Source: Holtiella tumoricola (GTDB taxonomy: Bacteria > Bacillota > Clostridia > Lachnospirales > Cellulosilyticaceae). Taken from it: a stretch of 64,000 bases of DNA. The stretch spans positions 1 to 64,000 of the forward strand of contig NZ_JAQIFT010000068.1 in NCBI RefSeq assembly GCF_027857615.1, given 5' to 3'. Position numbers and translations under genes: made by a program. Below, in pieces: positions 23,316 to 32,568 of the stretch. Positions within the stretch are counted from its first letter, which is position 1, and every line of letters starts with the position of its first letter. Below the pieces are notes generated by a model. That model was given only the letters and a program-made list of their open reading frames with translations, had not been told where the DNA came from and did no database searches.

Positions 23316-25661
23316 TCATTTATCCTCCTGCAAATTGTTTTCTACTGTATACGTTAAGCCATCTGTTACGACTTTTATGGCACCTTGATCACTTGTGGTA
23401 CATATTTTAATCTCCTGCTCCTCTAATCGTTCTAGTGTAAATATATGAGGATGCCCGTACCTGTTCTTAATACCAGAACTTATCATACCATACTCTGGAT
23501 TAAGTTTCTCTATAAATTTTAAAGAAGTACTATTTTTTGAACCATGATGGGCAACTTTTAGTAAATCCACATCCGGAAGCTCTTTTAATAGCTGCATTTC
23601 TGTTTGTATACCAATATCACCTGTAAAGAGTTCTGTTACGTTGTTATACGTCAACAGGCAGACTAAAGAGTTTTCGTTCGGATCAGAAGTTAATCTTCCT
23701 TGATCAGGCCATAAGATATCAAATTGTAATCCTTCTACTTGAATTTTTCCCCCTTTATAAAGGTTAATAAGCGGAATAGCATTTTTCTCACAAAGATTGA
23801 TGAGCTTCGTTCTATATTCGTCTTCCGCCTTTGTATCTGCCCATGCCACTTGCCCAATAGATACTCCTTCTTTTATTAATTCTAATAGTCCCCCTATATG
23901 ATCTTCATGAGGATGTGAGAGTATGGCTAAATCTATCCTTTTTGCTCCTTTATACTTTAAATAACGCTGGAGTGTTGTCGCACTTTTTTCTGTTCCAGCA
24001 TCTATTAAAATAGTCTGACCTTTGGGCGTTGTAATCACACAGCAATCACCTTGGCCTACATATAAATGCATCAGCTCAAGTTGACTAGGGATTTGTGCAA
24101 TTCCCCATATTAATACTAAGCTGAATACGCTTGCTATAACAAAGTACTTTTCTGGTTTATAGTTTCCAAGTTGTCTCTTTTTAATTACTAATTGTTTGCC
24201 TAAGTATACTCCTATCCACAAAAAGCCTAAGCTACTATAATATAAAACTAAACACCACGGTGTAGGTTGTCCACTTATATAGGTTGCATAAGGTAACTGA
24301 GTAAGATAACTGCCCATGCACTCTATACATCCTAATAGAGCAACTATTCCCATCCCCATTATCTGACTAATAGCTGGTACTATAAAACTTATTCCTATAA
24401 TTAAAAATAAAATGGGGATCATTAAAGAAAATAGCGGAATAACTAAAATATTAAGAAAGACACCTAATACAGGAACTTCGTAAAAATGATACGCTAAAAT
24501 AGGGCTTAGTATAAGGGTTAGCACAATAGAGGGCAAAACCACTCTGCAGGCTCGTAATCGCTTCTTAGACCACTTCAGCACATGTTTTATATAGCTATAA
24601 ATGACCTCTTGGTAGGCCACACCGACTATCGCACCAAAGGAAAGTTGAAAACCTATTTGAAATAATGCAAAAGGATTCATTCCTAAAATAATAAAGGCTG
24701 CCAGTGCTAAACTACTTAATAAATCATCTTCTTCCCATATACTGCGTACCAAGAGCATTGCTGTAAGCATAATAGAAGCACGTACAGTGCTTAGTCCCAT
24801 TCCTGTTATAATGCAATACAACCATATTCCTATCACCGAGAATTGATTACGTTTACTATATTCTAGCCCTAACCGCCCTAATAGCTTCCATATGACCATG
24901 CTAATAACTGTTAAATGAAGGCCAGATAAAGCTAAGACATGTGCAATACCTAATGTTTGATAAAGGGTTTTAACGTCTTCTTCGATATTTTTCTGATTAC
25001 CTAATAGAAGTGCTTCTACTAATCCCTTGTCCTTATGATTAAAAATCTCCTCTATTTGTGCTTTTAAACTCGTACGTACTTGATGAATGATCGTTGTCCT
25101 TGGTATCACTTCTTTTAATTGGATAAGTTCGATTTGAGCGACAATCCCTTGTCCTTTTAAATACATCCCATAATCCATATCTGAAGGATTATAAGGCTTT
25201 GTAGATGGCTTTACTTTACCTATAAGCTCTACTTGATTGCCACAAACTATGGGGTAGACTTGATCATAGAGGACTTGCACTTTACTTTTTAGTCCTATCT
25301 GTTTTCCTTCTTGTTCGTAACTGACATCTTTTATTACCATTCTAGAATTAAAACGCCCCTCATCTAAACTTTCAATTGTACCTTGTAAAGTAAGAACACC
25401 TTGTAATTTTTCTTCTTCAACTAATACAGGATGGCTTAAGACTCTAATAAGTCCTATAAGTACCAGCCCCACTAATATACCCATCTTGTCAGTCTTTGTG
25501 AATGTGTATAAAATGCCTAGCCCAAGTACTACTAGCAAGATAACAACAAAAAAGGAACGATATGAACCTCTAGTCCACATCGTTCCCCCTATTACTCCTA
25601 TACAATATGCTCCAATAGCCCAAACCAAAGGCCTATGGAGTTTGTAAAATAAGTTCTTCAT
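23316..25661 (-). CDS. comEC: DNA uptake channel protein ComEC/Rec2
   Basis: Architecture: N-terminal membrane helices and a soluble OB-like domain, a central multi-helix Competence domain (Leu-Ala-Leu-Ser-Gly-Leu-His motif, start of the channel region), and a C-terminal metallo-beta-lactamase domain with His-Pro-His-Glu-Asp-His. It forms the inner-membrane channel for single-stranded DNA uptake. ATG 25661 is chosen since it matches the family start (Lys-Asn-Leu-Phe); a longer frame to 25721 would overlap the upstream gene by 89 bp. It appears intact at about 781 residues. Confidence 0.92.
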   Translation of the reverse strand: MKNLFYKLHRPLVWAIGAYCIGVIGGTMWTRGSYRSFFVVILLVVLGLGILYTFTKTDKMGILVGLVLIGLIRVLSHPVLVEEEKLQGVLTLQGTIESLDEGRFNSRMVIKDVSYEQEGKQIGLKSKVQVLYDQVYPIVCGNQVELIGKVKPSTKPYNPSDMDYGMYLKGQGIVAQIELIQLKEVIPRTTIIHQVRTSLKAQIEEIFNHKDKGLVEALLLGNQKNIEEDVKTLYQTLGIAHVLALSGLHLTVISMVIWKLLGRLGLEYSKRNQFSVIGIWLYCIITGMGLSTVRASIMLTAMLLVRSIWEEDDLLSSLALAAFIILGMNPFALFQIGFQLSFGAIVGVAYQEVIYSYIKHVLKWSKKRLRACRVVLPSIVLTLILSPILAYHFYEVPVLGVFLNILVIPLFSLMIPILFLIIGISFIVPAISQIMGMGIVALLGCIECMGSYLTQLPYATYISGQPTPWCLVLYYSSLGFLWIGVYLGKQLVIKKRQLGNYKPEKYFVIASVFSLVLIWGIAQIPSQLELMHLYVGQGDCCVITTPKGQTILIDAGTEKSATTLQRYLKYKGAKRIDLAILSHPHEDHIGGLLELIKEGVSIGQVAWADTKAEDEYRTKLINLCEKNAIPLINLYKGGKIQVEGLQFDILWPDQGRLTSDPNENSLVCLLTYNNVTELFTGDIGIQTEMQLLKELPDVDLLKVAHHGSKNSTSLKFIEKLNPEYGMISSGIKNRYGHPHIFTLERLEEQEIKICTTSDQGAIKVVTDGLTYTVENNLQEDK

Positions 25662-26580
25662 TTCTCTCAAATACACCACCTGATTGATTAGGAATATTAA
25701 ATTCTGTTTGTTTTTTTCCATCTTTTAAGAAATTTACTTTTTGTATTTTTGAAATTTCTGTTAAAGAGTCAACCATCGAATAAATGATAAGCTCTTCTCT
25801 TACTGTATTCCCCACCTGCGGTATTTGTAAATCATAAGATAAATCGATTTGGCATACACCATCTTGTGTTTTAATATCATTAACCTTTGTATCAGCTGGT
25901 AATATACTTGACAAACCTTCTGTCATTGGTCCTTTTATCAATTCTGCAATCACATACTCTTCAAGAGGTGTATTGTTATTCACTCTAATTTCTCTTTGTT
26001 CTTTGTGCAATAACCCATCCGTATTACTTGGGAAATAAAGTGTTACAATTTGGCTGCTTGTTGGTGGTGTAGGATTTAATACATTAATTAAAATATCTTT
26101 ACGCTCCACTGCATCCATCTTATCTCCATTACTATTTACAAGTGGTATATCATTGGCTTGAAACTCCACTTTATCAATAAAATCTAATTCTGTTAAAGTA
26201 TAGACAAGCATTGCACGATGTGTAATTTGAGTAGGCACATCTAAAGTATTATAGGCAGTGCTAAAATTAATATAAGCGGTGCGTTCTTTTAAAATAGCTT
26301 GGTCAATATTAAATAAAATAGGTCTTGTCCCTTGATTGTTTACCTGTGGTCCTTTAGCCAATGCATCTAATACCGCAAGCATCGTCTTTTCTTTAGAAGC
26401 ATCTTTTGGTAAGTCAATAGCGCGTTCTTCCATAATAAGCGTACTTTGATGCTCATCATAAAAGTATAATTTTATTTTTTGAGAAGATGATGATTGCTTT
26501 ATATTTAATTCACATCCTGTCAAAACAAGCATGCATAACGCTAAGAGACTAATTCCTAATAACCGTATAGTTTGTTTCAT
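25633..26580 (-). CDS. GerMN-domain lipoprotein (GerM-like)
   Basis: 315 residues. A signal peptide with lipobox Leu-Thr-Gly-Cys (Cys23) marks an exported lipoprotein. Two GerMN repeats follow, each with an Ala/Leu-rich segment ending Lys-Gly-Pro (about residues 90 and 215), then a short beta stretch. B. subtilis GerM, a sporulation lipoprotein, has the same tandem domains. Here the gene sits 15 bp after a histidine kinase gene and overlaps comEC by 29 bp, so it may instead be a signalling accessory, like the GerMN-containing LpqB beside MtrAB in Actinobacteria. Confidence 0.82.
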   Translation of the reverse strand: MKQTIRLLGISLLALCMLVLTGCELNIKQSSSSQKIKLYFYDEHQSTLIMEERAIDLPKDASKEKTMLAVLDALAKGPQVNNQGTRPILFNIDQAILKERTAYINFSTAYNTLDVPTQITHRAMLVYTLTELDFIDKVEFQANDIPLVNSNGDKMDAVERKDILINVLNPTPPTSSQIVTLYFPSNTDGLLHKEQREIRVNNNTPLEEYVIAELIKGPMTEGLSSILPADTKVNDIKTQDGVCQIDLSYDLQIPQVGNTVREELIIYSMVDSLTEISKIQKVNFLKDGKKQTEFNIPNQSGGVFERNEELILQTP

Positions 26581-26595
26581 TTGTCTACCTCCATC

Positions 26596-28026
26596 CTATA
26601 AATGCCTAATTGGAATTTGAACGGTGAAGATAGAACCTTTACCTTCTTCACTTTCTACCTGAATAGAACCATTATGCATAATCACAGTACGATAAGTAAT
26701 AGATAATCCTAATCCTGTACCACCAGTCTCACGATTTCTAGTCTTATCAGTACGATAAAAGCGTTCAAATATTTTAGACTGTTCATCTTTTGCAATACCA
26801 ATCCCTGTGTCTTCTACAGAAATCTGAGCATCTTGAAGGTCACTTTGTAAAACAACACGTACTTCTCCACCCTCTGGTGTATATTTAATAGCATTCTCTA
26901 TTAAATTAGAAATAGCCAGTGTTAATTTTACTTCATCAATATCTACAAAAATTTCTTTGTGACTTTGATAAATAAGCTTAATATCTTTTTTCTTAGCAAG
27001 TGGAATCAAACGTTTTAAAATAGCCTGTGTCATATCATTCAAATTAGTTGTTTGAATATTCATAGGTACTTCTGTTTGATCTAATCTTACAAGTGTCAAT
27101 AAATCACTAATGATATTATTAAGGCGATCTACTTCTGAGTTGATATCCATAAAGAACTCTTTATACATTTCAACAGGAACATTCTCCTGAAAAAGTAGTG
27201 ATTCTGTAAGCACCTTAATAGATGACAGTGGTGTTTTCAGTTCATGGGACACATTCGATACAAATTCTTGTCTAGAATGTTCCACACGTTGAAGTTGCTC
27301 TGCCATGTGGTTAAAGGCGTTTCCTAGTTCTGCAATCTCATCTTTTCCTTTCACATCTACCTTTTGATCAAGCTGCCCATTAGTAATTTTTTGAACAAAT
27401 TTCATAAGAACCTTCAAAGGTCTTGATATAAACGAAGATGTAAAGAAGCTTAATAGACCTATTAATAAACTGGTAAATAACGACAATAAGTACACTTGAT
27501 TTTGCATTTCATCCAGTGAACGATAAATATCATCTATTTTAGCTGTTACAATAACTGCCCCTAAAACTTCATCTTTATTATCCTTATCTGTAATAGGAAC
27601 AGCTGCACTCATAACCTTTTGATCTTCACGACTATAAGGCTCTGCACTATCTATTTTACGTAAGGCATCAAAGACTTGCTTACTCATAATGGTATGTCCT
27701 TTATCGGCTGCTGCAGAATCTGCAATAATATAGCCTAATTTATCTACAACAACAATACGTCCATTGCCATTAAATCCTTTTTCTTTTCCAAGCCCTCTAA
27801 TATAGGACTCAAAATAGGTATAACTTGTATAATCCTTTAAGTAGTTTCCCTCAGATATTTGTGTTGAAATACGATTTGCCTGTCTTAGCCATTCTGCTTT
27901 GCTTTGTTCGATATATGAAGTCTCAATACGATCCATTACAATAGGCGCAAAGAGCATAAATGGTATAAAGCTAACTAAGAAGAATAAGACAAATAATCGC
28001 CATCTCAAGCTGTGAAACCACTTCAT
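26596..28026 (-). CDS. Membrane sensor histidine kinase
   Basis: 476 residues: TM1 (about 11-31), an extracytoplasmic single-Cache-like sensor domain (about 35-175) with an Ile-Val-Val-Val-Asp and Gly-Tyr-Ile-Ile-Ala-Asp pattern, TM2 (about 179-200), HAMP, a HisKA domain with phospho-acceptor His261 (Val-Ser-His-Glu-Leu-Lys-Thr-Pro-Leu), and HATPase with Asn-Leu-Ile-Glu-Asn-Ala, Asp-Thr-Gly-Ile-Gly and Gly-Thr-Gly-Leu-Gly-Leu boxes. It resembles the WalK/ResE/MtrB class. One base separates it from the regulator gene. The ligand is unknown. Confidence 0.93.
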   Translation of the reverse strand: MKWFHSLRWRLFVLFFLVSFIPFMLFAPIVMDRIETSYIEQSKAEWLRQANRISTQISEGNYLKDYTSYTYFESYIRGLGKEKGFNGNGRIVVVDKLGYIIADSAAADKGHTIMSKQVFDALRKIDSAEPYSREDQKVMSAAVPITDKDNKDEVLGAVIVTAKIDDIYRSLDEMQNQVYLLSLFTSLLIGLLSFFTSSFISRPLKVLMKFVQKITNGQLDQKVDVKGKDEIAELGNAFNHMAEQLQRVEHSRQEFVSNVSHELKTPLSSIKVLTESLLFQENVPVEMYKEFFMDINSEVDRLNNIISDLLTLVRLDQTEVPMNIQTTNLNDMTQAILKRLIPLAKKKDIKLIYQSHKEIFVDIDEVKLTLAISNLIENAIKYTPEGGEVRVVLQSDLQDAQISVEDTGIGIAKDEQSKIFERFYRTDKTRNRETGGTGLGLSITYRTVIMHNGSIQVESEEGKGSIFTVQIPIRHL

Positions 28027-28027
28027 C

Positions 28028-28714
28028 TTAATCTTTAAAATAATAACCTACCCCCCATTTAGTATGAATATATTCAGGTTGTCCTGGATTTGGCTCAATC
28101 TTCTCACGTAAACGTCTTACATGAACATCTACCGTACGTACATCACCTGGATAATCTCTTCCCCAAATGGTATCAAGCAGTTGATCCCTACTATATACTT
28201 TACCTGGATGTGTTGCAAACAGTTCAAGCATATCAAATTCTTTTGCAGTTAAATTAATTTCATGATTATTTAAGAAAACACGCTTACTACTTAATTCTAG
28301 TCTTAAGCTTCCTACTTCTAAAAGCTTTTTATTTTGCTCTTTTTCACCTTGTACAGCACGTCTCAAAATAGCTTTAATACGTGCTTTTAACTCAAGGATA
28401 TTAAATGGTTTTGTTACATAGTCATCTGCCCCATATTCAAGGCCCATAATCTTATCCATATCCTCACCTTTAGCAGTAAGCATCACAATAGGAATATTAG
28501 AAAATTCACGTACAATTTGACATACTTGTAAACCATCATACTTAGGAAGCATAACGTCTAAAATCATCACATCATAATGACCATTTTTGACTAAATTCAG
28601 TGCTTCCTCACCATCATAGGCCACATCTACTTCCCATCCTTCTTGCTCTAGGCTAAACTTTATTCCTTTAACGATAAGTTTTTCATCATCGACAACTAAC
28701 ACTCTACTATTCAT
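28028..28714 (-). CDS. OmpR/PhoB-family response regulator
   Basis: 228 residues: a receiver with Asp9/Asp10 and phospho-acceptor Asp53 (Leu-Asp-Val-Met-Leu-Pro), Lys-Pro-Phe, and a C-terminal winged helix with Val-Asp-Val-His-Val-Arg-Arg-Leu-Arg and Gly-Val-Gly-Tyr-Tyr-Phe. It resembles WalR/ResD/MtrA. It is paired with the next kinase gene and starts 11 bp after comEA, so the pair may share a transcript with the com genes. Confidence 0.94.
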   Translation of the reverse strand: MNSRVLVVDDEKLIVKGIKFSLEQEGWEVDVAYDGEEALNLVKNGHYDVMILDVMLPKYDGLQVCQIVREFSNIPIVMLTAKGEDMDKIMGLEYGADDYVTKPFNILELKARIKAILRRAVQGEKEQNKKLLEVGSLRLELSSKRVFLNNHEINLTAKEFDMLELFATHPGKVYSRDQLLDTIWGRDYPGDVRTVDVHVRRLREKIEPNPGQPEYIHTKWGVGYYFKD

Positions 28715-28725
28715 CCTATTTCCTC

Positions 28726-29349
28726 CTACTCTATTGTAATTAATTCTTGTAACCCCTCATAAACTTTATCGCCTATTCCAGGTACATTCTTTATCGATTC
28801 TTTCGATGTAAAAAATCCACTTTGCTCCCTATATAAAATAATTTGCTGAGCCTTTACCTCTCCAATTCCAGGCAACGTTATAAGTTCACTCTCATTCGCT
28901 CTATTAATATTTATAAGAGAAGATTTTTGAGTCCTTTCTTCATTTTCATATGAACTTAGCATTTTGTCAATTTCTTCTCCAATTTTAGGTATATATATTT
29001 TTTGATGAGCATAAATGGGTTCTGCTAAATTCAGTTGATTTAAATCTGCTTCATCTATTAATCCTCCTGCTATTTCTAAAACATCCTTTAAAATAGCAGT
29101 TTTTTCTATATAATAGACACCAGGATTTATGACAGCACCACACAAATAAATAGGGACACTGACTTCTTCATCCACAAGCTGTGTTCCGTCCTTTATAGAC
29201 TCTTCTTGACTTACAACACTAGCAGAATCTACTTGATCTATAATCTGAATGGTTTCTTGATTACTTTGTTGATTCATAAGAAGCAAACCTGTTACACTTA
29301 GTAATATAAGCACAAATATAATTTTATACTTACTTAATAATTTTATCAC
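28726..29349 (-). CDS. comEA: Competence protein ComEA (DNA receptor)
   Basis: 207 residues: one N-terminal membrane helix, an SLBB domain (Val-Pro-Ile-Tyr-Leu-Cys-Gly-Ala-Val then Pro-Gly-Val-Tyr), and two C-terminal helix-hairpin-helix motifs (Leu-Pro-Gly-Ile-Gly and Val-Pro-Gly-Ile-Gly). It binds incoming double-stranded DNA at the cell surface and passes it to ComEC. I choose GTG 29349, preceded by GAGGTGAT; a longer frame to 29388 lacks a good site. comEC lies three genes away rather than next door. Confidence 0.9.
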   Translation of the reverse strand: MIKLLSKYKIIFVLILLSVTGLLLMNQQSNQETIQIIDQVDSASVVSQEESIKDGTQLVDEEVSVPIYLCGAVINPGVYYIEKTAILKDVLEIAGGLIDEADLNQLNLAEPIYAHQKIYIPKIGEEIDKMLSSYENEERTQKSSLININRANESELITLPGIGEVKAQQIILYREQSGFFTSKESIKNVPGIGDKVYEGLQELITIE

Positions 29350-29465
29350 ATAATCACCTCTAGTACAAAGTTTTAACAAATTTTGCACATCTTAGACAGG
29401 TTTGCCTTTACTAAAAGCTTTATTTTTAATATACTAGTACTGTTGAAAGGAGAATTTTTTTACTT

Positions 29466-30809
29466 ATGAAAAAACGTATATTGAAACAATCAGTTCATAT
29501 AATTTTAATTTTATCATTATTGTTCAGTTGTTTACCACTGTACGCAACTGAAGGGGATCCTGGCACATCTGTACCTACCATTGGTGCTGAAGCCGCTATT
29601 TTAATAGATGCAAAAACGGGAGAAATCCTATTTGAAAAAAATAGTCAAGATCGTCACTTTCCTGCAAGTATTACAAAACTCATGACAGCTTTACTCGTCA
29701 TTGAAAATTTAAAACCAACAGATATGATTACTTTTTCCGAAGATGCCATCTATGGTATAGAACGTGGCAGTAGTCATATGGGAATGCGTGTAGGTGAACA
29801 AATTTCTGTAGACCAAGCTTTACGTTGTTTGCTCCTTATGTCCGCAAATGAGGTTGCCAATGGCCTTGCTGAAAAAGTGAGTGGTTCTATGGATAACTTT
29901 GCTGTTGCAATGACAAAAAAAGCTGAAGCATTAGGTGCAAAAGGTACAAGCTTCAAAAATCCTCATGGTTTAGATGATGAGCAACATTATACAACTGCTT
30001 ATGATATGGCTCTTATTGCTAAAGAACTCTTTCATAATGAGTACTTTTTAGAAATCATGAAAGATGTAACCTATCAGATACCTCCTACAAATAAGGTAAA
30101 TGAAATACGTTATCTTTCACAACAACATAAATTAATGAATCAGTTTAGTGACAGCAAGCTTTATCGCTCAGATGTTATTGGGGGTAAAACAGGTTATACA
30201 GATATTGCACGCCATACCCTTGTTACAATGGCAAAACAAGGAGATATTGAACTGATTGCTGTTATTATGAAAAGTGATACAAAATCTGGTATGTATACAG
30301 ATACAACGAAGTTGCTCGATTATGGATTTAATGCTTATCAAACTTTTGATCTTCTCAAAGAAAATGAAGTCATTACTAAGCTTCCTATTTACTCTGTTAA
30401 AAGTGGTAAACTTATTGAATTTGCAACTTGTGATATTGTAGCTTCTAGTAATGAATCTGTACTTGTAAGTAAAAATATTAAGACACGTGATATTGTTACA
30501 AATATAAATGTTCCTGAGTATTTAGAAATGGGCATCGCTTCAGATGCTATAGTAGGTTCAATTGAATATTTACACAATAACAAGGTATTAGCTAAAAGTG
30601 ATTTAAAAATCTCTAACATCAATTATATTTCTTCTCCTTATACGGCTAATCAACCCGAAAAACCTACATTAACTTTTCCTATTTCATCTTTCCTTATTTT
30701 GCTCATTCTCCTACTCGTTATTTTAATCTTATTAACTCTCTTTATCAAACGTAAGCGCAAACGTAAATTTAAACATAAGAAACTTAAATTTTCTAAAACC
30801 ATAAAATAG
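29466..30809 (+). CDS. dacF: D-alanyl-D-alanine carboxypeptidase (DacA/DacF-type PBP)
   Basis: 447 residues with a signal peptide, S11 peptidase motifs Ser68-Ile-Thr-Lys71, Ser126-Ala-Asn128 and Lys241-Thr-Gly, a PBP5-like C-terminal domain, then a strongly hydrophobic transmembrane segment and a Lys/Arg-rich tail that anchors the protein. It trims the terminal D-Ala of peptidoglycan pentapeptides. Whether it is the vegetative DacA or the sporulation DacF type cannot be settled. AAAGGAG lies unusually far (about 13 bp) from the ATG, with a T-run between. Only rightward gene in its neighbourhood. Confidence 0.9.
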   Translation: MKKRILKQSVHIILILSLLFSCLPLYATEGDPGTSVPTIGAEAAILIDAKTGEILFEKNSQDRHFPASITKLMTALLVIENLKPTDMITFSEDAIYGIERGSSHMGMRVGEQISVDQALRCLLLMSANEVANGLAEKVSGSMDNFAVAMTKKAEALGAKGTSFKNPHGLDDEQHYTTAYDMALIAKELFHNEYFLEIMKDVTYQIPPTNKVNEIRYLSQQHKLMNQFSDSKLYRSDVIGGKTGYTDIARHTLVTMAKQGDIELIAVIMKSDTKSGMYTDTTKLLDYGFNAYQTFDLLKENEVITKLPIYSVKSGKLIEFATCDIVASSNESVLVSKNIKTRDIVTNINVPEYLEMGIASDAIVGSIEYLHNNKVLAKSDLKISNINYISSPYTANQPEKPTLTFPISSFLILLILLLVILILLTLFIKRKRKRKFKHKKLKFSKTIK

Positions 30810-30849
30810 GCATATAGCAAACCTATAGTTTGCTATATGCCTCTATTTT
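30809..30849. terminator. Bidirectional terminator between dacF and rsfS
   Basis: Perfect 14-bp arms (30809-30822 and 30828-30841), a 5-base loop and a T-run on the plus strand. It separates the convergent dacF and rsfS genes. Confidence 0.9.
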
Positions 30850-30850
30850 T

Positions 30851-31195
30851 TTAAAATAATAATGTTGTTCCATCTTGCCAAAGACGATCTAATCCATAAA
30901 ACTCAGCATCTTCTTTATAGAGTACATGAATAATCACACGTCCATAGTCCATTAAAATCCAATTCGCAGTTTGGTAGCCTTCTTTTTGTATAACTTTAAT
31001 ATCTTCTTCACTTAAAGCATCTTCAATATCATCGGCTAAAGCCTTCGTCTGCTTTGTATTATTCCCTACCACAATAACAAAAATATCTGCTAGTGATGTA
31101 ATATTATGCACATCTAACACCTGTAGACTCTCAAACTTCTTCTTTTTCAAAATGCTAGCTACCTTTTGTGCTAGTAAAATGGATTCATTATTCAA
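30851..31195 (-). CDS. rsfS: Ribosomal silencing factor RsfS
   Basis: 114 residues of the RsfS/Iojap family with Val-Leu-Asp-Val, Ser-Leu-Ala-Asp-Ile-Phe-Val-Ile, Asn-Trp-Ile-Leu-Met-Asp-Tyr-Gly and Val-Ile-Val-His-type (here Val-Ile-Ile-His) motifs. It binds L14 and blocks subunit joining under nutrient stress. The frame starts with TTG 31195, preceded by AAAGGGG and a T-run. It follows nadD-yqeK in the conserved Firmicutes order. Confidence 0.93.
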   Translation of the reverse strand: MNNESILLAQKVASILKKKKFESLQVLDVHNITSLADIFVIVVGNNTKQTKALADDIEDALSEEDIKVIQKEGYQTANWILMDYGRVIIHVLYKEDAEFYGLDRLWQDGTTLLF

Positions 31196-31315
31196 TATAA
31201 AAAAACCCCTTTCGTCTATGCCTTTTCTCTATCTCTAAAATAAGCTTCCTTATACTATTATAGTATGCATACTTACCTAGTGATTATCCCTGTCTAAAAT
31301 ATCCGAAAATTTCAT

Positions 31316-32506
31316 CTATATATCGTAAGTCTTATATTCTTCTAACAATACATCTGTAATTGGATGCATTTCCTGTCCTCTCGACTTAACATATTCTTTC
31401 GATTTACTTAATGCAGTATACATAGCCTTATTAAGGTCATGTTTGGCTAAGCGTCTAATTTGTTCTAATGCTGGATATGGCTTTCTTCCTCTTTCAACCA
31501 TATCAGCTAAATAGATAATCTTCTCAATATCTGTCATATGTGTACGTCCTACTGTATGATAACGTACACTATTAAGAATAGTAGAATCCGTTACACCCCA
31601 ATCCCTTTCTAACAAGCAAGCGCCTAACTTACCATGTATTAAATGAGGATGTTCCCTTTCAAATTGATCGATTTCTACACCGTATTCCTTACATAATTTT
31701 AGGCTTTCCTCTACAGGAATCTCTTTGGCTAAATCATGAAAAAGTGCTGCAATAAAAACTTTATCCGTATCTACATTATAGCAGTTTGCAAGTTCTATAG
31801 CCATTTCTACTACACCTTTTGTATGTTCATAACGTCCCTGAGATAAACGTTCTTTTACATAATGACTCATTTTGCTCACAAGTTCCTGATTAAAAGAAAC
31901 TGGATGTCTATAAAGGTTATGCTTAGAAATATAATTTTCTACAGCACTTGTCACTAAATATTTAATAGGTGAATCTTCCTTTACACGTTTTCTAATATCT
32001 GATGAGGATATGGCAAGAGCTGGCACTTCAAGAAATTTAATACTTGAATGAAACTGTGCACGTAAATTTTCAATATGATTTAAGAGCTGTTGCTTTTGAT
32101 ATCCAGGTCTTGTTACTGCTACAAAAGTACAAAGTTGTAAAAGTTCTTCTGAGTTTTTCCAATTCAAAATTTCATGTACAGCATCAGCACCTGTAATAAA
32201 GTATAGTTGTGTATCAGGTCCATACATCCTACTAAGCTCTTTAATTGTATCTACAGTATAAGTAGTACCTTCTCTGTCTATTTCTATTCTAGAAACGTTA
32301 AAGTGAGCATTTGCTGCTGTCGCTAACACCGTCATCAAATAACGATGCTCTGCTGATGTAATTCCCATGCTCGCTTTATGAGGTGGGTTACCTGTGGGTA
32401 CAAAAAGTACTTCATCAATATCAAATTCATGTCTTACAGCTTCTGCTGTTACTAAATGTCCCATATGTATAGGATCAAAAGTTCCACCCATAATAGCAAT
32501 CTTCAT
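31316..32506 (-). CDS. nadD: Fused NadD-YqeK: nicotinate-nucleotide adenylyltransferase plus HD-domain Ap4A hydrolase
   Basis: 396 residues in one uninterrupted frame. Residues 1-200 are a complete NadD, with Gly-Gly-Thr-Phe-Asp-Pro-Ile-His-x-Gly-His at 7-17 and Ser-Ser-Ser-Asp-Ile-Arg at 167-172; it makes deamido-NAD from nicotinate mononucleotide and ATP. Residues 205-396 are a complete YqeK-type HD domain (His228, His257-Asp258, His287/His291, His317, Asp335), the family of symmetrical Ap4A hydrolases. In B. subtilis these are separate adjacent genes. Coupling removes or senses dinucleotides where NAD is made. Next to rsfS and yhbY, the usual context. Confidence 0.93.
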   Translation of the reverse strand: MKIAIMGGTFDPIHMGHLVTAEAVRHEFDIDEVLFVPTGNPPHKASMGITSAEHRYLMTVLATAANAHFNVSRIEIDREGTTYTVDTIKELSRMYGPDTQLYFITGADAVHEILNWKNSEELLQLCTFVAVTRPGYQKQQLLNHIENLRAQFHSSIKFLEVPALAISSSDIRKRVKEDSPIKYLVTSAVENYISKHNLYRHPVSFNQELVSKMSHYVKERLSQGRYEHTKGVVEMAIELANCYNVDTDKVFIAALFHDLAKEIPVEESLKLCKEYGVEIDQFEREHPHLIHGKLGACLLERDWGVTDSTILNSVRYHTVGRTHMTDIEKIIYLADMVERGRKPYPALEQIRRLAKHDLNKAMYTALSKSKEYVKSRGQEMHPITDVLLEEYKTYDI

Positions 32507-32545
32507 GTGTACATCTCCTTTAAAAATTGTCCAATTTGTAATGAA

Positions 32546-32563
32546 GCGCTACCGAAGTAGCGC
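32546..32563 (-). other. UUCG-capped hairpin between yhbY and nadD
   Basis: On the minus strand GCGCTAC-TTCG-GTAGCGC forms a 7-bp stem closed by a stable UUCG tetraloop, just after the yhbY stop. No T-run follows, so it is more likely an RNA stability or processing element than a strong terminator. Confidence 0.55.
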
Positions 32564-32568
32564 ATGCA

